A stretch of DNA of 64,000 nucleotides from Marsupella aquatica (lineage: Eukaryota > Marchantiophyta). The position numbers and the translations under genes are program-made. The notes under the pieces are model-generated. The model searched no databases. It had not been told where the DNA came from and saw only the letters and a program-made list of their open reading frames with translations. Positions 1 through 14,000 of this stretch are shown here, one piece after another; positions within the stretch are counted from its first letter, which is position 1, and every line of letters begins with the position of its first letter. The DNA lies in contig OZ316894.1 in NCBI GenBank assembly GCA_973895155.1, positions 25,978,001 through 26,042,000 on the forward strand, read 5' to 3'.

Positions 1-128
1 AGGGAACAAAGATGAGAGTACAACGTGAGAGCATAATTTACACATACATGTCAAAGACACGGGGAAAGATAAACATCAGATAGCTATTGAAAAATATAGT
101 TCTGCAAAATTGGATATGGAAAGTTTAC

Positions 129-3100
129 CTCGGGTGCCCGAACCTCCTGACCATAAGTTGGAGAGACAGTGGTGATAACGTTTGAGAAAACTAGGCCCCC
201 CTATAACATCATTAAAGAGAGAACAGATTTCAGCCATAAAATGGAGGTGCTAATAATTAATTTCCCAACAGATTTGCTGCAATGAACTTTTCAAGGTGCT
301 ACTCATAAGAATCATTTAGCTACTCAAGTAACTCTGTCAACAAGGAACACCTACCTTGAGAAGGTTTACTCGACCGTGATTGTAGTTGTCTTGCATCCTG
401 TCTTGCCGATTCAGTTGCTGGACATTAAGGCCGCATGATGCCAATGCCCCAGGCGAATCAGTGCCTTGGTACTCAAAGTTGTGACAAGTAAATGCCAACC
501 GTGCTGAGTCCAGGCCCTGCGGAACATAAATGTCCCAGTACAATGGTGCCTGCATAGAGATTTACAAGCTTTAATAGACGGGAACAGCAAGAAAAATACG
601 AAAAAATACAAATCTGAGAGCTAGGAACAACAAGCAGAGAGATGAAATTGTACAAAAGGAAACGATGGGAGCTTACCACAGCTGCTGTCTGCCAATCATG
701 GGTGTGGATCATGTCTGGTCGTTTTCCGGACTGAAGCAAAAATTCCAGAGCAGCACGACAGAAATACGTAAAGCGCTTGAAGTCATCATTTTCACCATAA
801 AACTGGCCTCTCCAAAAGAACTTCGCAGGATGATGAGGTTCAATAAAGTACACTGGTAGTCCTGCAATGGTAAAAACAATTTCCTACTCAATAAATTGAC
901 CTATAATAGAACTAAACAAATAGTAAAACTTTACGACACTGATTTTGAAGAAAGACATGGTTGCTTATAGAAATAAGCTAAGAGCTGCCAGACAAACCTT
1001 CAACAATTCCGTGCCAGATTTTATTTTTGTGCGTTTGACCATCAAAATAAGAGTAAAGCTCAACATCCAAAACCTACACCAAGGAATAGACAACGTGAGG
1101 AGCTGGCTTGTCTGACCAATGAAGAACCTCAAAAGTGCAGCACAAGATAATGTACAGGACGAATATTGACGATGAGCAGAAGAGCAAAGCAACATCAGAT
1201 CCACGTTTATTCTATCGAATCAGCAATAGCGTCATTCTCATCTCCTAGACATCGCATTATATGAATACCCCACCTATAGGAATTTGAAATGAAGACACCA
1301 TCGAAGAACTTACTCAAACATTAGGTGATAATACATATTTTTGCAGAAATACAACAGTCTCGCCCTGCTATAAAAACTTCTGTGACTGAGCTGGAACCCG
1401 AATTATAGAAACAATTCTTAGAAAAACTATTCAGTCTGGAAGTCAATGTCCCATGCTAACCAGGAAGAAAGTTTGTCACTAGACCTTCAAATTTTTTATC
1501 CGACTGTAGTCCATGCAGTCATACTTGGGAAGAATTATCTCCACCAGATGCCCCTTCTTCTGAAGAGCTTTTCCCAAACCTGTTACGACATCTCCTAATC
1601 CCCCGACCTTCAGGGAGCCAAAAGTCAAACTTAGAATTTCGTTCAATTCCATTCGTTCCGATGGGACTTCTAAAATCTTACAGGTGAGAAAGTATAGACA
1701 CAAAACTAAACAGGCGTAAGGCTAGAGTCCAAGCGAGCTTCTCTACCGTCATGCATGCTAGAATTATAGAGTTCTTAATAAAGTAAGCATCCATGCACTA
1801 GGTGTATCAATCGTCCACTGATCCAAATGTCCTCCTAGATGAAATCCTAGTAGTTAGGATTACAAGACCATCACTGCCAAGACCAATTATGTACAAGATT
1901 TCTCACCTTTGCAACTGGTGCCATTTCAGCGGCAATGTGAACCACGTGATAACCTGGCCTGTGAAGTGTAGAATGTCGTCAGTTTTCGTCTTGTAGCCAA
2001 GAAATAAATTGAGATAAAAAATGCTAGCAGACGATATTACGTTCCCCACATTCTCCGGTTGACAGTATTTAGGATATGACCTTACAGCGGCCAACATACC
2101 ATTCACTAAAATCCAATGATGCTGACAACAATGACCAGCTTTGCTTCTGTTACCTTTGCTGCTACAGTCTAAAATTAAGGTTTTGAACCGAACGCCACGA
2201 AAATTCCTATACTACAGGGGCAGATGTTCTGTGATGTGAGGCAAGCGAGTTCTCATGCAGCCCTTTAAGTAAGCACTTCACAAGAAATTTGCATCCACAA
2301 TGTCTCGTGCATAGGAATTCCTGACTTCCTTTCTTTCTGCCCCCACAGAAAGAAATTAGTCAGTTTGCACAGAGAAGTGATATCATGCCTTCTCTAAAAG
2401 AAAAGTTTAAACTTTGCAAGCAGTCAGCTGACCCATTTCTCTCAAAGAATCGAAAGGAGGGGGATGACGCACTTTTTCTTGAGTTTTGTAAGTTCGGTCA
2501 AACCAGCAACCACATCTGAATCCTTCTCGTGTTTAACAGCGACATACGCATCTCTGATACGAGACTCTCTCCTCCAAGCCATATTCCGCAATTCCAAAGC
2601 ATCCTCCAGTGATAGCTGTTTACCCACAAGCAAGGCATCAATACGAAGAAGCAAGCTGCTCCAAAATTCCCATGGCATTTCTCCAACCGGGACTTGAGAG
2701 ATCCCAAACTCACTCTCAGCCTTTAGTCCTTCAAGGCTTGCCTGAAAGGCCTCCATTTCAGCTTGATATAGAACCAGTTGCTCCCGAATCTCCGTATCTG
2801 ACTCAATAAGCTTATCCTGCAAGTTCTTGATAATATATTGCAGCCGAGCATTCTCGGCTTGAGCCGCATCCAGTGCGTCCTTGGCAGACTCGGCAGTCTG
2901 CAGAGCATCTTGAAGCGATTGAATCTGGTTTCGTAACGTCTCAGTCTCATTAAATAGTTGTGTTACAGTACTACTTTGGTCGCACAATTTGTCAAGTTGG
3001 GCTTTCAGTTGCTCCACTTCCTCCTGCAATGCAGCTTCGTGGATTTGCATGCTTGCAAAATCAACTGCTGTTTGTTCCAACGCACTCAACTTGATTTCCA

Positions 3101-5439
3101 AGCTATTGGCATACTCTTGCAGCGTGCTCTTCTCGACAGCGCGCTGTTCAGAAATCTCATCCCTGGCCTTCAAGTTGGCGACGGATAGTCTCAACGCCAC
3201 GATTTCTTCCTCATAAGTTTCGATCTTGGAGAACAGCTCCTTCAGTTGATTTCCAGCAGCACTGGAGGCCTCTAAGCGGGAAGTCAAGTTCTGAGCATGC
3301 TCTTGGAGGGAATTATACTCAGCCTCCAGCTCGAGGGCTGCTTTTAACTTAATCTCTTTCTCTGCTAGGTGAGCCTGGAGGGATCCTAGTTCTTCTTCCA
3401 AGCATCTGTTCTTCTCTATTGCTTCATCTCCAAGTTTGGTTTTTGCATCTGCTTCAGCTAGTCGAGCCTGGAGGACATGGACTTGACCTTGCAGCGCATC
3501 TGTGGTACTTTTCGCTTGTCCTAGCTCGTCCAAAGCACGGGCCCGTGCCTGATTGAGGAGCATTATATCTTTCGAAGAAAAAGATCACTGCATATTCAGG
3601 TTACCAATAGAATACCAAGACCTTTGCTCTATAAAGGACCTACATTGTATACTGAAGCAGGTCAACACAAGTCACCTCACTTGATAATTGGGCCAATCTC
3701 CCAGCTACTAAGATACATCTACGATGCAAAATGTGTAAATGAAATAACGTGACTGTTTACGTATTACTTCTGTTTAGACTTCTGTTCCGCTACGAGGCTT
3801 GACGCACATTAATATAGCACTTATAGTTCTATAATGTTCCGCTACATATATGTTACTGTTACAGAATAATGTTCCGCTATGGCTTGACGCACATTTTAGA
3901 GTAGGACACCTCAAATATCCAACACCAGGTGCCGTTGGTGGCATCTTTGGCCCTTGGGCCTGCTGGTTCCCCTCTCCGTGAGGTTCACGCGGAATAAACT
4001 AAAACAAATAAAAATATATATCCAACCTCAGACATTACATTTTCTTTTGAGCTGACAAGTTTTCAAGGGTTCGCTGCACGTAAATTTCTGAGATATAGAG
4101 ATAAAGCAGGCTAGTACAAATGCCAAGCACTGACAAGAATAAAAGAACGAGAACGAGTGCTTACTTCTTTCTGCCTCTTTAATCATATCCATGAGATCAT
4201 TGACACTGACGCTAGCTGGCGTCATATTTTCAGAGCCGAAATTGCCCTGCATTTTGCCATATTGCCGAAGAGTCACTCTACTGAAACTTGACCATCGAAG
4301 AATAGTATCAAAAGTACCAACGTAGATAACATCAGAACCTCGGATTCCTGGCATGCAGGTGGCCTATGAGTGGTCCGAAATCTCAATTCGAACGACGGAA
4401 GATGAATACTTGGCTCTATTGTCTACTCCCATAGGTCTAGCAGCTGATGACTCGGTTCGGCTCATCTAAACTCCAGCATTCAAATTTCCCAGCCAATTAG
4501 AAAAGAGGCATACAGCGAGTGATAAATGAAATTGGCAAGAAGGCAAACAGGGGACCTAGCCAGAGTACCAAAGATACTTCGACAGCCTTTTTGGCTTCCT
4601 CCTCGTCTACCAGCAGTGGCTTCTCACTCTGCATTTCACGTCCGCTGACAAGCACATCATTCTCTGATGCCTGGATTACCTCATCTCCGATAGGGGTAAC
4701 GCTGCTGTGCGTGTGCAAAGTACTCTTCCCAGATCCATTTCCTCCGAATCCTCTGGGGATGTTTCCTTCTTTGGATGGCAAAGGGTCCTTCTTAGCTTGA
4801 AGATCTCTTTCATCCCCAGGATTACTGTCCCCTACCACCTTCTTCCTCGCCTGAGTTCTCCTGTTATTCGCACTGCACATTCCAAATGCAGAAGAGAAAA
4901 CAGAAATGAAGTTCAGATTAGCTTAGTTTCCCCATTACAGGCTATGGCTGCAAGTGCCATATATTAACATCTAAATCAGCGAGACACAAAGCTTCTCAGA
5001 ATGTCGATTAAATCGTCGTGCTCCATTCACAAGTCAGATAGAATACTTCGAACAAAGACGGCCTTCAAATTTAAAGTTTTGTAACCGCGAAGATGTGATT
5101 CGTAAAATGAAAATGTAGAAGAAAGAGGAGAATGCAGCTGCAGTAAGCTTGGAGACGAGCTCACCTCGTATTTTTCGCCTTCGATCGGCAGGAGGGCGAA
5201 AGTCGAGTGCAGAAAAAACTGCTCGAGTCTGGTCGATGATGCGCTTGAGTGATTCGTGGGGCTCGTAAACTCCCCCCACCACATATCCATCTACAGCTGC
5301 TTCCCCACACCTGTGAGCCTAACGAAGCCCTACTGCTGCTGCAGTGCACTACACTAATTTGTGGACATACGATTCCAATTGTTACAATACCCGACCGTAC
5401 GCCGGTAATGGCTGCTGGTGCCGCGATGACGATATCCAT
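129..5439 (-). CDS. SS4: starch synthase class IV, partial at the left edge
   Basis: Glucosyltransferase (GT5) that extends alpha-1,4-glucan from ADP-glucose in plastids; class IV members initiate starch granules. Exons on the - strand, all GT-AG with matching phase: 5439-5165, 4872-4578, 4246-4165, 3568-2473, 1958-1907, 1607-1485, 1073-998, 861-677, 549-355, 200-129; the rest of the glucosyltransferase domain lies beyond base 1. Exon 1 (ATG at 5437-5439, no ATG further upstream in frame) is rich in Ser, Arg and Ala and reads as a transit peptide. The 1.1-kb exon is a long coiled coil ending in the class IV segment with PWEFWSSLLL. Catalytic part: HIAAEMAPVAK+VGGLGDVV (the KXGGL ADP-glucose motif split by an intron), LPKYDCM, DWQTA, CHNFEYQG. 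The 4246 exon start is the least certain boundary. Coiled coil plus class IV linker exclude classes I-III. Confidence 0.93.
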
Positions 5440-7320
5440 CGTCTCCGCCAACCCGTCCGTCGTCGAATTCTTTAGGAAGAACCCTGACGTTGCAGTGCAA
5501 CGACCAAGCAAGTGGCTTGTCGACTCATGGCCAAAAATGATGATATATGACTGGCAGCAACAAGGTAGAGTGCTGCTTCATCCATTCATTTACCTGGCAG
5601 CAAATTCCCACGACAACAATGCCCCTCGGATTCCGTCATCACAGCCTCGTCAACATCCTAACCCCTTTAAGCTCTGTGTCTGAAGCCCTCTTATCTGACA
5701 CTTGCCTTGACTTTTGACTTCTCCTCCGCCTAATTTTCGAATCCTCGCCCCGCATTGCAGACGTGCTCGCTCTGCTACACCGTTAGCAAAAATCTAACAC
5801 CTTCTGCTGGTCATCGATGAAAAGATCAACTCAGAACCCTGAATGAATTAAAAGCCAACCGGCGATCAATCAATCAGCACGGAATTCACGCATTCCTTGG
5901 AAGAACAGACCTTCAGTCCGGAAGCTATTCAATTCCGTCGGCTCCATCCCCCCCTCTTCGTCCTGCCAGTTGCCTAAAGATAATAACAATCAATCTGTTC
6001 AAACATTCTTCGCCACCTTCGCTCTCCCGCCCCTCCGCTTCCCGTAATCGTTTCTGCGCCACACCATTCATCTCACACTATTTGGTGTCCGTCCCCTGCA
6101 GCATTTCTCGTGGCCATCAATCGCAACAACACAACACCGCAATTGCGCGTTCCGCTCCTCCTCTGTCGTTCCCTCCCGCATCTCCTCCCCGGCTCTCCCT
6201 TTGTCCGCTTACTGCTGCCTTACACCACTCTTACACCCTGCTTTACTTACACCCTCCTTGCCACTACGGTAGCCTCATTATGGTGACAGTTTTCTAACCC
6301 TTCAGATCGACTTACATGTGCAACTATACATTATCTCAAACTGCCCAAAAACAAAGGGCCACCATGATCCCCCAAGCAAAAAACACAATCAAGGGGGACA
6401 ACCAAAGGGCCAAGAAAGACAAGGAAGCAAACAAACAAGAGAGCAACCTTAGACCTAAAAATGAGAAGTCCAAAGCCGACCGATTGGCAAACTGAAGAGT
6501 CTAGTATAGCTCAGGTGTGAACTAGGTCAAGCAAAGGAATCCTCTTAGAGGCTCCATGTGCCCATTGAAGCGCAACAGACATCCTCTGTTTACAAAATGT
6601 CATGATGACAGACACCGGGAGATAAGGTCTCCACTCGAAGTACTGAACTGTGCAAGAACATGAGAAACGGTCAAAGGATGGGTGTAACGCCCCAACGATC
6701 TCCACAACAAATGGATAGAAAAGATACCCAGAGTAGCCCACAACATAGGCCTCTTCCTTAAAGAGCCACTAACCATGACAAAAACATGGTTCCACAGATT
6801 TCACCATTTTTAGTAATGTGTACTGAAATTGAAGAGCAAAAACTCATGGAAGAGGGGAGGAAATGGGGAAAAGGGAGAGGTTTTGGGCACTCCTCCTTTT
6901 ATATGGCCAGTGGTGTTTTAATTAGAGCTACTGCACCCTTTTTTAACTTATACCTTGCAACATCTTTGTTCACATCATTTACTCTTGAAAATATTTTGCA
7001 ATACACATGCATTGCGATACTTCTATCATGCCTCGTTATTTTCTTTATTTTCCTCATCAAGGAGTCAAACTTTTCTAAATAATTAAAAAATTTGAAATTT
7101 GTTCTTTTCTGGCCTGTCATTTCTTATTGGATGGATGGACATCAAATTCTTCATAGGCATGCATAAGGTACAGCATGATGATGTTTACTTTTTGCTATAA
7201 GTCTTTCGCGTGTGGGACCCTTTCTATCTCCAGGTTGTGCGCTTTTTATTCTTTTGTAGTTTGATTTAGACAAGTTAAAAACAGGACGTCTGCGTTCTGT
7301 ACCTATACCTATTCCCAGGA
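5440..7320. other. intergenic, promoter side of SS4
   Basis: No supportable gene. The stretch 5,740-6,290 is rich in pyrimidine runs as in a 5' leader or promoter. From 6,300 the sequence becomes A-rich, with no domain in any frame. The short open frames here have no recognisable motifs. Confidence 0.5.
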
Positions 7321-7625
7321 ACGGTCACAAGCTGCAGCACCCTGTGGGACCCAACGCCGTTGGGGCTTTGAGTGGCTTCGAGCCCTGTTCCATCGGCCCT
7401 CAAACGGACCCTCACCTTGCTCAGATTCCTGAGCTTTACCCCTACTTGCTTACGTGCTGCATGGAGATGGAGTGTCCGCCCCCCACTTCCCGGTCCTTGT
7501 CACCGCCCCCTTATCCGATCCTGGTGGCCTCCGATTACTTCCGCATTTTCAGGCAAGGGCGTCCCGTAGAGTGTCGTGCCAAGGACTCCCCTTTATCCCA
7601 CGGGACTCCCTTGCCTGAGACTCCC

Positions 7626-7748
7626 TTGCCTGAAAATGCAGATCCTGCGGGGCCCCTATCACGCCGCCACTCCGATCACTGGCCCCGGAACCCCCCTCAT
7701 ACCACGGAACTCTGTTGCCTGAAAATGCAGATTCTGCGGGGCCCCTAT
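7626..7748 (+). repeat. 34-bp direct repeat, two copies
   Basis: A segment starting TTGCCTGAAAATGCAGAT and ending GGGGCCCCTAT occurs at 7626-7659 and again at 7715-7748 with one C/T difference. It lies in a GC-rich stretch (7,320-7,790) with several CTCCCTTGCCTGA echoes. No gene is evident in it. Confidence 0.7.
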
Positions 7749-8439
7749 TCCCCCTATTCTACAGTGGTGCTGTACTTGTGAACGGCCATGCTGACTCCTC
7801 TAAGTGCAGAACGGGGATAATTGCAAGGCGTCCGTTTCTCCTGAGCATTTTTGCAAATTTTGCAAGTGCAAAGGAGTGCACTACACAACAAATCTATAAA
7901 TGCAAACCCTCTGGAAATGTTTATGAAAACTTGTGAATTAGCTCACAATGCCTTGGGCGAATTGCTACGACTGACACTTATTGGATGCATGTCATTTTGA
8001 TGTAGAGGCAATAAGGTGTCCCATCGTCTGTTTTCCCCGACCGTTTTGCATTTTCATGTGGAGTAAAAACTTGCACCTATGAAATACAGGATCACGTGTA
8101 GAGCAGAGATGTAGGATCTAGGAAGGAAACGTAGGATGTAGGAAGCAAGTCATGATAATGTAGACTGACAGAGGGCACTGTACACACTTATCAATAAATA
8201 CACATTCCATTGTTTTGCACTTATGCAACTGCAGTCTTGTTCATTTGAATTGGACCAATTTATTGAAAAGGGCCAAACAAAGTACTTTGGAGTAAAAGCA
8301 AAAGAGGTGAACATAGTCTACAAACACCAAACTCAAAACAAGACCCTAAATGCAAACCCCAAAAATAGAGATTGAAGAAATAAGAAGCCATAGAACTCAA
8401 CTAGTACCCAAATGACACTCCACCATTTGTTACCTTACA

Positions 8440-10290
8440 ATATTTTTCAGACCTAAAGTGGTCTAGGCATGTAAGAACGTTTACTTGGTTCACGCGGACG
8501 TGACCACTTTTAAGGGGGGGGTGCAAGTCACCAAACTTGACTACCTTAATGCTTAGCTCCGGCTTTGCTGACTCCGGCGCCAAGCTCCTCTATGGTCCAA
8601 GCCCCAAAACAGTCATCCGATGAGGACTAAGTATGGGGAGAGTAGTGGGCAATGAGTCGTTGCACTAGCGAAGACAAGACGCTAAGTTGGTGGCGCACAC
8701 TAAGGACTTAGACTAGCTTGGGGCTCGTCGGGTCATGGGAAGAGGTCGGGCTCAACTGAAGGTGAACCCCTGAACGGACTTTGAGTTCTGAGGGCTTGAG
8801 TGAGAGTTCCTCTTAAGCCCAAGACTAATAGAGTTTACTTCATGCACAATGGCCATTTAGCGCATGAGTTACGACGCATCCCAAGTGCGGCCGCTCGACA
8901 CACTCAAGTGACGACGGGTACTGAGGGCCTAGGCATGAGCACTGGGTGACCCAATCACAACGGGCTAAGGCACTCCACCTATGGACGCCTATCTATAAAG
9001 TTATGGGTATATATAGCAAGTTAGTTATGTGCCCATGCGTGCAGGTTGGGGTCCAGGTAGGGGGCCAAAATTTGGGGGACCAAAGTAGGTCCGGGAGTGG
9101 CACGTCTCCAAAAGCATATATGAGGGAAGTGGTGTCTCCCTGGGGACCAAGTGCGAACCCAAGTCGTAAGCCGCGGCGATCACAATGCCAGGGGATGTCA
9201 AATAGAAACGACGATAATTTCTCAATGGGAAGTCCGTTGGAGGACTTCTTGGGTGCGTTAGAAAGATCTCAAGGAGGACTACATCCCCGCTACATCCTCT
9301 TGAGCTCAACTGTGTCTAGGGGTGCCATGGATGCTTGTGGTTTGCGGGAGCTATCTCACCCGCATGCCAAATCCTATCAAAATAACAGCCAAGTCGCATT
9401 CAGTTTCCCACAGGAGTTGGCATTGGGGAGGCAAGGCCAAGTAGGCATGGAGGTTGAGTTCCAAGTGCATTTGGCCCTTAGGCTATCGATCGGTTGAGTG
9501 AGAACCGTGACTTGGTTGCTAGAGTCATAACCAGTCTGGTCCCGACGTTTTAGTACAAGCTACGTTATTTGGGCCATGAGCATGTCTTAGGGGCAGGGCG
9601 GTCAGCTAGTGACAAATAAGAACATTTCAGGAATGGGCTGCACCCAAAGAGGGGCTATTCTAGACAAATAGTGGGTGTTGACTCTGGCTCTGGCTTATGG
9701 CAAGGCCATGCAAGCCAAGCAAGGAGGTTCTATTCGTTGAGCTATTTACCAAGTCTGTTGAGTTTGAGTTAGGATCCTAGTCTTGGAAGGTTTAGATCCT
9801 TTGGGTTACATATCGGAATGCTTGGTGGCTTGTGTAGACAATGAGGACCATTGAGCGACAATCGTGTTAGAGAGCAAGTGCGGCTTTGTATGGGAGTGGT
9901 TGTCGAGGGTGCAAGAGGCATCAAGTTGATTGCTCAAGGGATTCCATGGAGGCGTTCGGGCACCAAGGGCAGTTTGGCATAGGTGTTAGGATTGGTGAGG
10001 GTGTTGGGTGGCTAGGTCCACCACTCATATTATATCCCCAAGCATTGTTTGCTTGGATAATAGGAACCTAGGCTCATTGTTATTTAGCTAATTGAGATAA
10101 TGGAGAACTTGTATTGCAAAAACTCAGTATTGCCTACTGGCCTAGAGTGTAATAAAGTTCTCATGTGTTCTCATGGATGTAGCCTTAGCTAGATGAACCA
10201 CGTCTTTGTATTAATTACTTGTGCGTTGGATGATCATGGGCTTGTTGTTGTGAATGTCGTCTTTGCTCAACATACATAGTTACGTGTCAA
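8440..10290 (+). mobile_element. LTR-retrotransposon-like relic (possible solo LTR)
   Basis: About 1.8 kb without protein motifs. Its 3' part has a polyadenylation-like AATAAA context near 10,150, followed by GATGAACCACGTCTTTG at about 10,190-10,210, which resembles the R/U5 region of plant LTRs. A 183-codon open frame at 8,946-9,497 has no recognisable domain. I could not find paired ends or a target duplication, so identity and limits are uncertain. Confidence 0.3.
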
Positions 10291-11004
10291 GTAGGGTAGT
10301 TAACATGTTTATTTTCATGGGTCCCATGCAAGCTTACAAATGCATACACCAATGAGTGTCCATCTCATCATAATGAAAATGCTTGTTGCATGGATCCATG
10401 CAAGCTTACAAATTGCTTATGGTTTTGCACCAAAAGACATGCCAATTCAGTATGGCCCATTCTATATCTTCAAATTCTTGAGTCACTAAAATCATGTTGG
10501 GTGTTTATGGTGTAATAAGCAGCTCTCTACTTAAAAATAAACTTTGAAACTATTTATGGCCATCAAGCACCCACAAAATAAATGAATTTCTACAATATAT
10601 TGTAATATATATATGTACAACAAAAAACTATGACAAAAATATATAGTACATTGCCTGCCGAAGAACAAAAAGGGCCAAACCTACCTGGAGACAGGACCGC
10701 AAAGAGAGGAGACCCAATAAGGGCCTCAACACAATGCAGGAAAAGCGCCATGAAGACGAAAGAGCCAAAAAGGCTCAGAGTCCCACATTGGGAGAAAACT
10801 GCAAAGGTACTAAAGGCCATGAAAACCAAAGAGCAAACAACCCCACATTCCCACATCGTCAAAGAAACTAAACCGTAATTAAAGGAACTCAACGCTTACT
10901 GAGTAATTGAAAGCCTGGTAAAACAGCCTAGCCCTCCCCGACCTTGCCCCCACCCTTCGCTCTTCATCACCATAGCCTTTGCAATTAGAAAAATCTCTGC
11001 AGTC
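10291..11004. other. intergenic, downstream of the CLASSY gene
   Basis: AT-rich to about 10,620, then a purine-rich stretch with repeated AAAGAGCCAAAAAGG-like wording to 10,880. This could be the 3' end of an old retroelement. No gene is supported. Confidence 0.4.
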
Positions 11005-14000
11005 TCAGTCTTCCAAAAACCATTTCCTGGCATCCGGGCAACCTGCACTCTTACGCTTATGGAATTGAGAATCATGTTCCACTACTTTGAAAAAGGAATT
11101 TGTTTGACTTCTGTCCTCCTTCAGCAATTCTTCCAACAGACCATCCTCGCATGTACTTGCATTTACCTCCCAGGCGAGCATCCTTTCACCTCCTCTCTGA
11201 TGTTGGACACTCCCAGGTGGAGGCAGTGAATCGTCATCAATTTGCCCATCCATTTGTACATCAGTTTCTCTAGCTGTTGTGGTGAAGATCGACATCGACA
11301 ACCAGTCCTTCTGAATAGCTTTCTTGTATTTCTTCTCCTCGATAGTCCCGACTGCAACGAGTCTGTAGACATGAACCTTCTTTGTCTGGCCAAGTCTGAA
11401 GGCTCGACTGATAGCCTGCTTGATGACCGCAGGATTCCATAGGACATCCAAGAAAACCACTCTTGAGGCTCCTACGAGGTTTATTCCTTCCCCAGACGCT
11501 TTAGTGGAAGCAAGAAGAACCTGAGCCTGACTCTGAGGATTATTAAAGCCAATGATGACATTATCGCGCTCTATCGTACCCATCGTGCCATCTAGTCTTA
11601 GAATATCCTTGTTCCTATCCCAATTGAAGGCTTTCTTGAACATCTCTTCCAACATTTGTAAAGGGGCTAGGTGCTCGCTGAAGATGAGGATTTTCTCACT
11701 ATTAGATTTTAGTGAGCTGAGCAGGTCAAACACGAACTTTGTTTTGACCCCATCGTGTGGATCACCGGGCGCTGTTACCATAGCTGGCAGATAATTGAAT
11801 TGAGAAACAGCCTTCAGCAACTTGGGATCGTTTCTAACAAAGTCCAGTTTTGTCAGTAGCTGGGGGTGTATGCAGGTCTCTGATGTTGCAATCTCTCTTT
11901 TCAAGGTTGCTGATGCTGCAATCTCCCCTTTCAAGGTTGTTGGCGCTACACCCTTTCTTTTTGAGTATTTTGCCGGTCTCTGAAACCTCTTGTCCACAAT
12001 TTCTAGCAAAGAGCACTGAAAAGTGGTGGGTTTCAGCAGAATACCGAAATCACGTAATCCAGGAAGGCTGGCCAGGACCTCTCCAGTGTGATGGTGAACG
12101 AAGTCCGCAATCAATCTCTGTAACCTCTGACGCGCATGGTGTCGCACCTCCGATCCTTTACATAGAAGCTCTTCCTTTATCTTCATTCCGATGGTTCTCA
12201 CGAATAATTTCCGTGCCTTATTTTCTGCGGCTTCATTGACTTGAACCCTTTTGAAATGACCATCTGCTAGTTTTCGTGGATATTTATTCGCCGACGCATC
12301 AGAAAATAAGTCGCAGCTGAGCCTGGATGTTTCTGCATTACCAAAACCGGGTCTAGCCAAGGAGAGAATATTGAAGAGTTCGTCGAAGTTGTTCTGAAAC
12401 AAAGTTCCTGAAAGAAGTATTCGCGCATGGGTTGTCACTTGCTGTAGTGCTTTACGTATGTTCGACTGTTTGTTCCTTGGAAAATGACACTCGTCAAGTA
12501 CTAGAATCCTTGGAGATTCGAGAAGAGACTTCCGTATTGCCTCGATTTCTGGAGTACGCTTGGACCCCTTATCGTATATCAGAGCTGAAAACAGATTGTA
12601 GCTCACTAGACAAACACTTCTATGTATTCTCCACTTGCACAACATCGTCCTCCTCTTCACATTGAGGCTTTCGCTGTTAAGTATGAAAACCTTGATGCCT
12701 GATTTCCATTTTGCAAACTCGTCCTTCCACCGCAGAAGCATTATTGAGGGAACAACAATCAGTTGCTGGCTGCTGGGAAACGTGTCCATGTAGCTCTTTA
12801 AAAATGCGACAACCAGGAAGGTCTTTCCCGTCCCGGGAGCATGAGACAAGATGCAGCCAGCATTCTTATCCGCATATTTGGCTTTCAAATTTCCTTCGGC
12901 ATCGTAACCGGCCAGATTTCTCCATAAAAACTCAAATCCTTCTTTCTGATGCGGATGCATCTGCTTGGCATAATGAGGTGGGAGGGACTTACTCAACATG
13001 GTTACCTCCTCTTCATGTTGAATCCGGCCCTGACCTGTTGCTCCTTGGTCTACTCCTGAAGGAAAACTCCTGTCAAAATCCCAATGTGCCAAATTGTCTT
13101 CCTGACGGCGGCGCTTGAGAGGTTCCACGTGAGGAACCACATCTTCAACTGGTATCGAGACAAGCCCACAAATACCACAAACATATCCGACATCCTCTTT
13201 GAATACAAGTTTACAGTGTTCACATCTGATAATATGTTGAAGGTTGCCATCGGATTGATGCAATTCTGGTTGTGGTACTCCCTGAGTCGCGTCAACTGCA
13301 GTTGGTTCTTCATCAAACTCCTGCCACAGTTTTTGCACCAGGGGTTCCTTCTTCGAAAACGTATCGCAGTCTGAATCAGAAAATGAGTCCTCCACAATGC
13401 GATTCCCAAAGATTTCAAAAAAAGGTCCCTTTTCATCCGTCGGATGCGGCATTTCACTACCATTGTCATTGTTAGAATGGGCAAAATTTTCCCTTTCTCC
13501 GTCTGTCGTTGCAAAGCCTGAGTTTCTTTCATCTTCCTTAAGTTCCTCACGTTTTGGGCCTGGTTTTGAAATCGGCTCCACGGGGCCCCATTTCTGCAGC
13601 CCTTCAAGTCTCGACCGCTTACCTGTCACAATCCTCTCTGGAAGCTTTCTTCGGTTACTTGCACTTGCACCTGAATGCTGGCCGTTCACCGTCTTTTGCC
13701 TTCCGCCCGAATTTGCTCGACCTTCCTCGAAGAAGTCAGGTAGGAAGTCACCCGATGGACTGGGCAAGGCACTGTCTTCCGGTCGCCTTGACGTTCTGGG
13801 AATTGTCAACTCAGTCTCCTTCAAGGAATATGCATCACTCGACCATCGGCCCTGCTCTGTGCCCCACTTCCCTGACATGTGCGCTTCGAGTACTTCGTTC
13901 AGAGGGATAATCCCAGACTGCTGCAATATACTTAATTTTGAAATATCTACCTCCTTGGATGGGACATCTTCCAAAAGCACCCTTTCCTCCCCGTGCTTCA

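Noticed and set aside
8946-9497. 183-codon frame as a host gene
   Set aside because: No recognisable domain, no paralogue here, and it sits inside an LTR-like stretch.
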